Shown: one piece after another, positions 11,001-17,927 of the stretch
How positions within the stretch are numbered: position 1 is the stretch's first letter
Layout: each line of letters begins with the position of its first letter
DNA from: Ignatzschineria rhizosphaerae
GTDB taxonomy: Bacteria > Pseudomonadota > Gammaproteobacteria > Cardiobacteriales > Wohlfahrtiimonadaceae
Reading direction: 5' to 3'
Length of the DNA stretch: 64,000 nt
NCBI RefSeq assembly: GCF_022655595.1
Contig: NZ_CP093379.1
Span: forward strand, 492,501 to 556,500
Translations under genes and position numbers: made by a program
The notes under the pieces: generated by a model
Seen by the model: only the letters and a program-made list of their open reading frames with translations
What the model was told of the DNA's origin: nothing
The model's database searches: none

Positions 11001-13102
11001 CAGAGAGTCGCCAAAAAGCGCGAGAATATTATGAGTTTGCCTTAGAAAATGATCCTAGTAGTAGCGCTTCTTATGATTTAGGGTATATGAATCGTTTTGA
11101 TCAGAACCTACCCTTAGCGGAACGTGGAAATGCAGAAGCAATGCTTATCATTGGACGTGGCTATGAAGGTGGGCGAGGGGTTAAAGAAGATCTTGAAAAG
11201 TCTTACTACTGGTTAGAAAAGGCGGCAAATGCCGGCAATAGCGATGCGGCATTCTACTTTGGTGTTTTGGCGCAAAAAGGATTATTTGCAGATAATGGGG
11301 ATATCATTATTGCGCCAAATTGGGAGATCGCTCTTAAATGGTATGAAAAAGCCTCTCCACGCTTTAAAAATGCGATCTCTGGGCGTGTAAAAGAATATGA
11401 AACAATTCATCAACCCGCTGAAAATGGCGATGCTAATGCAATGGTGAAGCTTGGCGATCTTTATGAGAAAAGATATCGCTCTAAAGCACACCCTTATGAT
11501 TTAAAAATGGCTAAAAGTTGGTATGACAAAGCTTTAGCTGCCGGCAATCTCTCAGCCCATTTTGGATTAATGAAATTATTGCCAGAAGAGAAGCAAGGAA
11601 GCTATCTGCAAGATCTTATAAATAGTACCGGTGATCTAGCTTTTAAAATGCAACTCTCCAAAGAGATCGCTGCCCAAAGCTCGGCTACATTAACATTAGA
11701 GAACTTACAATTAGCTGTTGATAATCTTATCGCTATTATTGAAGATAAAACTATTGATACAAAGCTCCGTAGTAACGTTATTGAGCAACTATTAGCACTT
11801 TACCATCAACGTTATACTCTTACCAATGGGGAGAGGATTCAAGCCCCCGGTTTTGAGAAGAGCTATCAGTTAGCACTTTCGTATAGTACTGAAATTCCCG
11901 CCGTTAAACGGTTAGTGGCGGATGCGCTTTATGAACAAGGTGATTTAGATGGCGCTATGCAGTTGTGGCAAGAAGGGGCTGATGATGGAGATCACTTTGC
12001 CGTATTAAGAATCTACCGACAATTAATGCCACGGGGTTATGACACTGTGACTTTAGCAGAACTTGAAAAGCTTGATGCTTTAACGGCGCAATATTTATCA
12101 TTAGCCCCGGCATTTCCGGTAGGACCTAGTGATTATGAAGAGTTTTTTGAGATCTATGATGCTGAAGGCGTTCTTGATAATGATGCGCGTTCTGAGATGA
12201 GCGCATTACTTGCAAGTTTATGGCAACAAAATGGCGCTGATTTTATGGCAGATCCCGTCCGTGCGAAAAGATGGTATCAACAGGCGCTAGATTTTAAAGT
12301 GACCAATAGTAATGCCGAAAATCTGCGATCAATTGTTGCAAGTCAGCTTTTTCAAAACCCTCAAAACTTAACCTATCTTGCAGAGCTTTATCTATATGGT
12401 TCCATTAATGACAATATTGATCGATCAATGCCGATGTTTGATCGCTTAACATCATTACAAAAAAAGGTACTGATGCAGCAAGCGATCAGCTATCAAGATG
12501 AGAGAGATTATGGACGTCATAAATGGGTGATGATCACGCAGCAAAAGGAGAGTGATGCAGGAAGTGCGACAGCCGCGTTAATATTAGGAGATCACTATCG
12601 TGAGGGGCAATACACACGTCAAAATCTAGAAAAGGCAATTGAGTATTACGAGCTTGCCGGTAGTAGAGGCAATGCAACAGCTTATAATCGTTTGGGATAT
12701 ATGTTTCGGAAAAATGAAGATGGGATAGAGCCTGATTACCCAAGAGCACTTGCTTATTATGAGAAGGGCACGGCGCTTAATGATAGTAATACCGCGCATC
12801 TTGCCGGCGATATGCTCTATTTTGGTGAAGGCGGAATTGATAAAGATTATGCAAAAGCTGCCAAATATTATGGATTAACAGATGTAAAGCAGGGCAATCA
12901 TCATGCGCTTGCGAAATTTAAGCAAGCAGAGATCATCTATCAAGGTCTGATTAAAGAGCCCACTCTTGAGGATTATCAAAAAGCTTTTGATCTTCTATTA
13001 TTATCGATGGAGTATGGGGAGAAAAGAGCATTAGATGCCGTTGCGAAGTGGGATTTTACGATGCTACATCAGCAGAAGCAATCTTCGCAGAAAGAGGATT
13101 GA
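8090..13102 (+). CDS. Very large secreted Sel1/TPR-like repeat protein
   Basis: A 1670-aa protein starting MKKLPLSLLL with a clear signal peptide (cleavage near NFSFAA, residue ~23), so exported. The rest is helical and rich in Sel1-like/TPR-type repeats: recurring A...YYLKAA, G...A...LG and W-Y-KA patterns such as LEKSYYWLEKAANAGNSDAAFYFG and AIEYYELAGSRGNATAYNRLGYM. The start is chosen for its AAGGA ribosome-binding site and signal peptide. No catalytic motif or membrane anchor was seen, and no LPXTG-like or lipobox sequence. Sel1-like repeat proteins are usually protein-interaction scaffolds; the partner here is unknown. It is monocistronic, ending at a strong terminator. The length is exceptional for the family. 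Confidence 0.8.
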   Translation: MKKLPLSLLLSSILLCGNFSFAAMIDGYRALGKGDHQDAYHLFLKESKNNAKANFALAMMSYEGLGTSKDLVETQKRLEKAIDAGSVEAIYNLGVLRLDEELPTNKGDLSWLSLLLQAGEQNLAQASIRLGIELMSSEGASSELFTEEIIKTINQQLETAFQKGNGFAGFVLGAYWVEAEKFGVAESNYLKAIDYLEKSYEYGFLPAAMGLASLYAEGGHGLIADQEKAEKYEQFVFENMHILGGLEDYLPGLLTVDSAMTPKEQKQMLGQLEKDAQKNSVPAIVQLIRHYELGTLGVAKNPAKVSQYIEQLETINSGESLFALGRAFFKAGDESQALHYMELAAERDHIPAVIWLSDPLHHGWNPDDYLIEQYVLQGANLGDPHSILALIERLKAERSNRGWWNEDARPVLLIEQEIYEWAERLQKVAPQMASTQILFSNIYQLGMGIEENPQKAYEYMLAAYESVPNNEEVLLTLAIMNLEGYGTEKNTDAAAHYYLKVNSFYQSLTAIEGLLRLNQETIGFKGSRELQSQILEVELDEYANQNQYFTILDQLLDELEILLTKSYQETTYGYLLADRYFSQYFHLQEKIEEQQKSGLEINPDWVEERAKIVDRAMGYYQSAYDNSEQAKLHYVEALIFLSQKSEGNKIQADHYVEEALRALMHIDSLSTPREQLPENHPRFLSQKEQVRAIKKAIELLNHSEDFQVWFGDRVLVNNPAAVELLTKLIDGEDRDASHFALFYLGKKAVKEQQATGYDQIIKAAEQAYLPAIRYLGKAYAQQEELLIAHLGGTSHDAINWYEKGIALKDEDSIYELAELYYENQLGFNLSAGESDLKAIALYEQLQDPDYRFAKYHLNEAKERAEAYQAIQKGLQDKDPEAFYQQSEIYRYGKYGETQNLQKAEEYLIKAADMGYLRAMRAYYDQYRDDKTIEGETLTRFNRYHIGYVHGAKGDWETQRLADRYLIGDRITESRQKAREYYEFALENDPSSSASYDLGYMNRFDQNLPLAERGNAEAMLIIGRGYEGGRGVKEDLEKSYYWLEKAANAGNSDAAFYFGVLAQKGLFADNGDIIIAPNWEIALKWYEKASPRFKNAISGRVKEYETIHQPAENGDANAMVKLGDLYEKRYRSKAHPYDLKMAKSWYDKALAAGNLSAHFGLMKLLPEEKQGSYLQDLINSTGDLAFKMQLSKEIAAQSSATLTLENLQLAVDNLIAIIEDKTIDTKLRSNVIEQLLALYHQRYTLTNGERIQAPGFEKSYQLALSYSTEIPAVKRLVADALYEQGDLDGAMQLWQEGADDGDHFAVLRIYRQLMPRGYDTVTLAELEKLDALTAQYLSLAPAFPVGPSDYEEFFEIYDAEGVLDNDARSEMSALLASLWQQNGADFMADPVRAKRWYQQALDFKVTNSNAENLRSIVASQLFQNPQNLTYLAELYLYGSINDNIDRSMPMFDRLTSLQKKVLMQQAISYQDERDYGRHKWVMITQQKESDAGSATAALILGDHYREGQYTRQNLEKAIEYYELAGSRGNATAYNRLGYMFRKNEDGIEPDYPRALAYYEKGTALNDSNTAHLAGDMLYFGEGGIDKDYAKAAKYYGLTDVKQGNHHALAKFKQAEIIYQGLIKEPTLEDYQKAFDLLLLSMEYGEKRALDAVAKWDFTMLHQQKQSSQKED

Positions 13103-13196
13103 GGAGATTAGTTTTTGATTTTGAAAGAATTTAACTTTTGATAACAACAGGTCATGAGAGATCATCTTAAAAGATCAAAATAATCGTGATAGGATA

Positions 13197-13221
13197 AGCA
13201 GGTTGAAATACCTGCTTTTTT
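13197..13221 (+). terminator. Terminator after the Sel1-like gene
   Basis: Stem AAGCAGGT (13197-13204) / ACCTGCTT (13210-13217) followed by TTTTT. Confidence 0.85.
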
Positions 13222-13297
13222 ATTGAGCTAAGAATATTAAATATTAAAGAGGGCAGCGAATAGCTGAGAGTTAGAAAGTGACTAGGGAGCTTTAAGA

Positions 13298-13534
13298 GTG
13301 AGTTATCGATTGTTATTAACAGTAGCAACGCTACTGCCAATGATCTTTTATTATCTGCAATTAGGATTTGCCCCTAAAACATTGGCAACCTATTTTGTCA
13401 TGGGGATTCCAGGATCGATTTTCTGGGGCATTGCCGTAATGATTTGGGGCGTTTTAATGGCAATTCTTTATGTCATGATTCATCAAAAGGCATCTCAAAA
13501 AGAGATAGAAAATAGCTCAAAGACTCAATATTAA
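13298..13534 (+). CDS. Small two-helix membrane protein partnered with a symporter
   Basis: A 78-aa protein with two hydrophobic segments (about residues 5-25 and 38-62) and a polar tail. Small two-TM proteins (DUF3311, DUF485, YhdT types) are commonly encoded directly upstream of SSS-family transporters; the GIP...FWG...A.LY pattern is closest to DUF3311. It has a plausible start (GTG at 13298, preceded by GGAGCTTTAAGA). Its stop codon TAA (13532-13534) lies in the same reading frame as the following symporter with a single codon between, so readthrough would fuse them. The role as transporter partner is inference from neighbourhood. Confidence 0.65.
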   Translation: MSYRLLLTVATLLPMIFYYLQLGFAPKTLATYFVMGIPGSIFWGIAVMIWGVLMAILYVMIHQKASQKEIENSSKTQY

Positions 13535-13555
13535 AGATTGAAAGGTTATTGTTAT

Positions 13556-14926
13556 ATGACGCAGATACAGAAAAGTACCGCACAATATTTTCTTGCCGGG
13601 CGCTCAATTGGAAGTACGCAAAATGCTTTAGCTTTAGCGGGGGATTATCTCTCTGCTGCTGCATTTTTAGGCTCTATTGCAATGTACTTTAGTCAAGGTA
13701 TGGATTCACTTTTTTATGCCGTAGCGACATTAATTGGTTGGACTCTATTACTGATTCTTTTTTCCGATAAGCTTCGTCAAACTGAAGCTTTTACTTTTTC
13801 AGATGTGATTAATCAAGGCTTTAATAGCCAGCGGCTTAAAGCACTGAGTGCTTCTACCAGTATCTTGATCTCGATCTTTTATCTATTAGTACAACTGATG
13901 GGGGCCGGCACTCTTTTGTCACTGTTATTTGATATTAATTACACAGTGTCATTACTTTGTATTGGTGGCTTAACGGGATTACTAGTGTTACTTGGGGGAA
14001 TGAAAGCAACCACGATGGTGCAAAGTATTAAGGCATTACTTCTTTTTATCTTTGCCGGCATTATGACTTTTTTAGTCTTAAAATCCTTTCATTTCTCATT
14101 TTCAGAGCTTTTTGTAAGAGTTGCGAGCTTATCGAGTTTTAATGCCTTAAAGCCAAGTCCTGCGATTAGTTCGGGGATTGAGCAGATATCGTTGATTTTA
14201 GGATTAGTATTAGGATTGTTGGGATTGCCCCATATATTAATGCGCTTTTTTACCGTAAAAGATGAGAAAACAGCGCTTTACTCAGCTGCCGGAACCACCT
14301 TTTTAATCGCGATTTTCTTTATCTTAAATCTCATTATTGGTTTTGGCGCGTTTGTCCTTCTTCATGGTGAAGTATTAGAAGGGGGTAATAACATGGCATT
14401 ACTACATTTAGCAAAACTTCTTGCTGGGTCAAATTTTCAATGGGTTTTAGCAATCTTAGTCTTTATTACAGTGCTTGCGGTGATTGCAGGATTAGTAATG
14501 GCCGCAAGTGCAAGCATTACCCATGATTTAATTCCGATTTTATTCCCAAAGCAACAAAGTAATATTTTTATTGCCAAAATCTCTGTCGTCATCGTTTTTC
14601 TTGCCGGCGTTGGGCTTGCTTATCTTTTTAAAGGGGTAAATTTAGCTTTTCTCTTTGGAATTGCTTTTGCTTGGGTGGCAAGTGCGCATTTCCCCGTAAT
14701 GTTTTGCCGATTTTACTTAAAAGGCTTTAATGAGAAGGGTGCATTTTATTCGCTTTTAGTGGGCGCTGTTGGGAGTTTACTCTTTATTATCTCTAGTAAT
14801 ACTGTTTGGGTGAATATATTAGGATTTGAAGAATTACACCCTTATAAAAGCCCCACACTTTTTGTTTTACCTTTTAGTTTTTTAATTCTCTTTATTCTCC
14901 GAGATCGGAAAGTTTGCAAAGCTTAA
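13556..14926 (+). CDS. Sodium:solute symporter (SSS family), N-terminal helix missing
   Basis: A 456-aa polytopic membrane protein with SSS hallmarks: YFLAGRSIG, then ALAGDYLSAAAFLG (first core helix) and a GLPHILMRFFTVKD segment typical of ActP/PanF-like transporters. The ATG at 13556 follows GAAAGG; an upstream TTG at 13538 is in frame but lacks a good site. Family members usually carry one extra transmembrane helix (TM -1) before the YFLAGR motif; here the protein begins about 10 residues before it, so that helix is absent or supplied by the upstream 78-aa protein. Its 3' end overlaps the oppositely oriented pdxR by 45 bp. Substrate unknown; the vitamin B6 neighbours suggest but do not prove a related role. 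Confidence 0.85.
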   Translation: MTQIQKSTAQYFLAGRSIGSTQNALALAGDYLSAAAFLGSIAMYFSQGMDSLFYAVATLIGWTLLLILFSDKLRQTEAFTFSDVINQGFNSQRLKALSASTSILISIFYLLVQLMGAGTLLSLLFDINYTVSLLCIGGLTGLLVLLGGMKATTMVQSIKALLLFIFAGIMTFLVLKSFHFSFSELFVRVASLSSFNALKPSPAISSGIEQISLILGLVLGLLGLPHILMRFFTVKDEKTALYSAAGTTFLIAIFFILNLIIGFGAFVLLHGEVLEGGNNMALLHLAKLLAGSNFQWVLAILVFITVLAVIAGLVMAASASITHDLIPILFPKQQSNIFIAKISVVIVFLAGVGLAYLFKGVNLAFLFGIAFAWVASAHFPVMFCRFYLKGFNEKGAFYSLLVGAVGSLLFIISSNTVWVNILGFEELHPYKSPTLFVLPFSFLILFILRDRKVCKA

Positions 14927-16240
14927 ACGAAAGGCAGTATCATCACCGCCAAAATAGCTACTTTTAGTTGCTTTTGCCGAGAGTTTTGCAAATTTTGCTT
15001 CTACTTTTTTCTGCGTTTTAGGATCTTTGAGAGTGGCATAAAGATGAAATCCGCCTTGCGGTTTTTCAAAGTAGAGGGCGTGATTAAAGTGCTCAGAAAC
15101 CCAATCATGGAGCTGATAAGCTCGCATTTTTAAGGCTTGTTGCAATGTTTTTTCATGGTGCTTTGCATGGTGTTGTAGGTAAAACTCAGCCATAAATTGG
15201 GGTAAAGAGCTTAAACCTGAATCAAGTTGCTGGCGGATATTGGCTAAGTGCTCTGTAATTGCCGGCGGTGCAATCATCCAGCCAATACGAATAGAGCGCC
15301 CTAAGTATTTAGATAAAGAGCTCAGATAGAGGACATTATCATGGCGATCTTGCATTTTTAGGGGCGCTGTATTGAGATGGTTTTCAAATTTTATCTGGGC
15401 ACAAGCATCATCTTCAATGATTAAAATCCGCTTTCGCTCGCAATAATCGAGAAGATTTTTTTTGCGCATTGGTGACATGACTTTGCCGGTAGGATTGTGA
15501 AAAATAGGGTTAATAAAGATCATTTTAAGGGAATGCTTGTGCGTGAGCTCATCGAGTTTGTCGATCATAATCCCTTCATGATCCATAGGAATTCCATAGA
15601 TTCTAATTCCTAAAGCTTGGAAGATAGAGAGCGAATAGAAGTAAGAGGGATTTTCAATTGCCACAGCATCCCCCGTTTTTAGTAAGCCAAGCGCAATGAG
15701 AGAAATGGCTTGCTGCGTACCGGAAGTGATCAGAATTTGATGAAGATCGACATCCCAATGGTGGCTCTCTTTGAGATAGTGTTGCACCGCTTTTCTTAAC
15801 TGCTTTGTGCCAAAGCGAGAAGCACTATTTTCTTGCTCTGCTTCTAAAAGTAACTGCCAATCGATCTCCGGAAGCTGAAGGGAAGGGTAGAGATCAAGCG
15901 GTAAATCACCATTAGCCAGATTATATCGATACTCTTCTTCAAAGGCCCTTGGTTGCTCCGTTTGATTCCATTGCATGCGAGGCGCTGAAAATAGTCCCCA
16001 TTTTTGGGGGTTGATAAAGGTGCCAGAACCCACTTTACGGATAATAATATTGCGTTCATGTAGCTCGTCCATTGCGCGTACTACGGTTGAGCGATTCACC
16101 TTAAAGAATTGGCTTAAGTCTCTTTCAGAGGGGAGTTTCTCCCCAGGTTGGAGTTTTCCTGAGAGTGCGGCTGCCTCTATCATCTCGATAATTTGTTGAT
16201 AGAGGGGCTTTTGAGAATCATTAGGTAAGGTGTAACGCAT
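14882..16240 (-). CDS. pdxR: MocR-type regulator, probable PdxR
   Basis: A 452-aa protein with an N-terminal GntR-type winged helix (about residues 8-75: PLYQQIIEMIE, GEKLPSERDLSQFFKVNRSTVVRAM) and a C-terminal fold-type-I aminotransferase-like domain (about 110-450) with the PLP lysine in SSLSKYLGRSIRIGW and FINPIFHNPTGK upstream. This is the MocR architecture, a PLP-sensing transcription regulator. It is divergent from pdxS, the classical arrangement in which PdxR activates pdxS/pdxT and represses itself. Repeated AAAATGG-type motifs lie in the shared intergenic region. The call as PdxR rests on this neighbourhood; the domain assignment is certain. Confidence 0.88.
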   Translation of the reverse strand: MRYTLPNDSQKPLYQQIIEMIEAAALSGKLQPGEKLPSERDLSQFFKVNRSTVVRAMDELHERNIIIRKVGSGTFINPQKWGLFSAPRMQWNQTEQPRAFEEEYRYNLANGDLPLDLYPSLQLPEIDWQLLLEAEQENSASRFGTKQLRKAVQHYLKESHHWDVDLHQILITSGTQQAISLIALGLLKTGDAVAIENPSYFYSLSIFQALGIRIYGIPMDHEGIMIDKLDELTHKHSLKMIFINPIFHNPTGKVMSPMRKKNLLDYCERKRILIIEDDACAQIKFENHLNTAPLKMQDRHDNVLYLSSLSKYLGRSIRIGWMIAPPAITEHLANIRQQLDSGLSSLPQFMAEFYLQHHAKHHEKTLQQALKMRAYQLHDWVSEHFNHALYFEKPQGGFHLYATLKDPKTQKKVEAKFAKLSAKATKSSYFGGDDTAFRLSFANFPISENKEN

Positions 16241-16308
16241 ATTTCGTCTAGCTCAATAAAAAAATAATGCTTCAAGATAAAGGAGTTATCTCTTATTGTG
16301 AAAAAGTC

Positions 16309-16483
16309 TCAAAATGGATGGGTGATTTATCATCCAAATGGCTCTTTTGAGAGATGATAACAGAGTGTATTGTTTGATGCTGAGGATTTAATCCTTCATA
16401 AGCACTCGTAGAACCTGACGTTTTGCGATGGTTTATGCCTTGACCATCCATTTTGAGGACTGGAGACGATTCAAAATGGGTGG
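16309..16483. promoter_or_regulatory. Candidate PdxR operators between pdxR and pdxS
   Basis: Three copies of a CTCAAAATGGATGG-like motif occur in the 364-bp divergent region: forward at 16309-16322, reverse at 16444-16457 (CCATCCATTTTGAG), and forward at 16471-16483 (TCAAAATGGGTGG). A shorter CCAAATGG lies at 16334. Repeated asymmetric motifs flanking the promoters are the usual layout of MocR-family binding sites; recognition by this protein is inference. Confidence 0.6.
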
Positions 16484-16604
16484 CAGGGAAATAGAAATAA
16501 ACTTTTACGTTTATCCTACTAAAAGCGTAAGAGATAAATTAAACACTATTCAAACAAAAGAGACAACTTTAAAAACGATTCTAAAATAAAGAGGAGCTTG
16601 AATC

Positions 16605-17456
16605 ATGAGTAATTTTATTGAAATGCCAAAACGTGGCGTCATTATGGATGTTGTGAATGTTGAAGAAGCAAAAATTGCAGAAGCTGCAGGTGCTTGCGCT
16701 GTTATGGCGCTTGAGCGTGTTCCATCTGATATCCGTAAAGAAGGCGGAGTTGCTAGAACAACTGATCCAGCCCTAATTGAGGCGATTCAAGCAGCTGTTT
16801 CTATTCCTGTAATGGCTAAAGTGCGCATTGGTCATATTGCCGAGGCGAGAATTTTAGAAGCATTAAATATTGATTATATTGATGAGAGTGAAGTATTAAC
16901 GCCGGCAGATGATGTATATCACCTTCTTAAAAGTGATTATAAAGTTCCCTTTGTGTGTGGTTGCCGGAATTTAGGTAAAGCGCTTCGCCGCCTTGGTGAA
17001 GGGGCGAAAATGCTCCGTACAAAAGGGGAGCCTGGTACTGGAAATATCGTCGAAGCGGTTCGTCATATGCGTGAAGTCAATGCGCAAATTCGTGCATTAA
17101 CCACAAAATCAGATGATGAGTTAATGGTCTTTGCTCGTGATATTCAAGCGCCCTATGAGCTTGTGAAGCAAGTTAAAGAGCTTGGACGTTTACCTGTTGT
17201 AAACTATGCAGCAGGCGGCGTTGCAACACCTGCTGATGCCGTATTAATGATGCTTCTAGGCGCTGATGGTGTATTTGTAGGATCAGGAATCTTTAAATCA
17301 GAAAACCCAGAGAAATTTGCACGTGCAATTGTGGAAGCGACTAAAAATTATGAAGATTTTGAACTGCTTGCCAAACTTTCAAGAAATTTAGGAACGCCGA
17401 TGCGTGGGCTTGAGATCTCAAAAATTGATGAAAGCGAGATCATGTCTGGTCGTTAA
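16605..17456 (+). CDS. pdxS: Pyridoxal 5'-phosphate synthase, synthase subunit
   Basis: A 283-aa PdxS (SNZ family) that makes PLP from ribose 5-phosphate, glyceraldehyde 3-phosphate and ammonia. Conserved sites are visible: Asp15 in GVIMD, Lys72 in VMAKVRIGH (substrate Schiff base) and Lys140 in [12 protein letters not shown], with [11 protein letters not shown] and [12 protein letters not shown] for phosphate binding. The N-terminus is about nine residues shorter than in Bacillus subtilis but the active barrel is complete. AGAGGAGC upstream fits the start. The glutaminase partner pdxT, normally the next gene, is not present here; a terminator follows instead. Confidence 0.95.
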   Translation: MSNFIEMPKRGVIMDVVNVEEAKIAEAAGACAVMALERVPSDIRKEGGVARTTDPALIEAIQAAVSIPVMAKVRIGHIAEARILEALNIDYIDESEVLTPADDVYHLLKSDYKVPFVCGCRNLGKALRRLGEGAKMLRTKGEPGTGNIVEAVRHMREVNAQIRALTTKSDDELMVFARDIQAPYELVKQVKELGRLPVVNYAAGGVATPADAVLMMLLGADGVFVGSGIFKSENPEKFARAIVEATKNYEDFELLAKLSRNLGTPMRGLEISKIDESEIMSGR

Positions 17457-17545
17457 TGAGTGAGATTGGAGTCATTCATAGCACATTTAACGCATACAAT
17501 TTCCATGAGTTATGAGTGATTATTACCAATACGATCATTAGCAAC

Positions 17546-17586
17546 AAAATGCCGAAGGCTTAAATTGAGCGCTTCGGCATTTTTCT
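17546..17586 (+). terminator. Terminator after pdxS
   Basis: Perfect 12-bp stem AAAATGCCGAAG (17546-17557) / CTTCGGCATTTT (17572-17583) followed by more T. The leading A run may let it work for the opposing lipoprotein gene as well. Confidence 0.85.
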
Positions 17587-17614
17587 GTTTTTATGATTGG
17601 TGATGCTTTACAGT

Positions 17615-17770
17615 TTACTTTTGAGGATTGCCTTCTAGTGTTGAGATCTCACAATTGCCATTTTGGTTACCATCAACGACGCATGTTTCTAAGCGCTTTG
17701 CAGCATCAACGCCTTGTGCGCAAGCCGTGAGTAGAAAAAGAGTCACAAGTGAGAGAAGCATTTTTTTCAT
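17615..17770 (-). CDS. Small lipoprotein
   Basis: A 51-aa protein, MKKMLLSLVTLFLLTAC followed by a short polar tail: a signal peptide ending in the lipobox LTAC, so Cys17 should be lipidated. The ATG at 17770 is preceded by AAAGGAATG; an upstream in-frame start would add 43 residues that would bury the signal peptide. The mature part (about 35 residues, two further Cys) has no recognised domain. It stands alone between pdxS and the AsmA-family gene. Confidence 0.65.
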   Translation of the reverse strand: MKKMLLSLVTLFLLTACAQGVDAAKRLETCVVDGNQNGNCEISTLEGNPQK

Positions 17771-17927
17771 GGGGCATTCCTTTGCAATGAAATGGTTGGT
17801 AAGTTGAAAAGTGAATAAATGATCACTCCTATTATATCGAAGTTTAGAAAGCGAATATATTTGTAAGTTTTGATTTAATGCCTCTCTTAACAAAATCAAT
17901 TAATAAACTTATCAATGGGCAATTTTG

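Noticed and set aside
17771-17899. 43-residue N-terminal extension of the lipoprotein
   Set aside because: It would bury the signal peptide; AAAGGA marks 17770.
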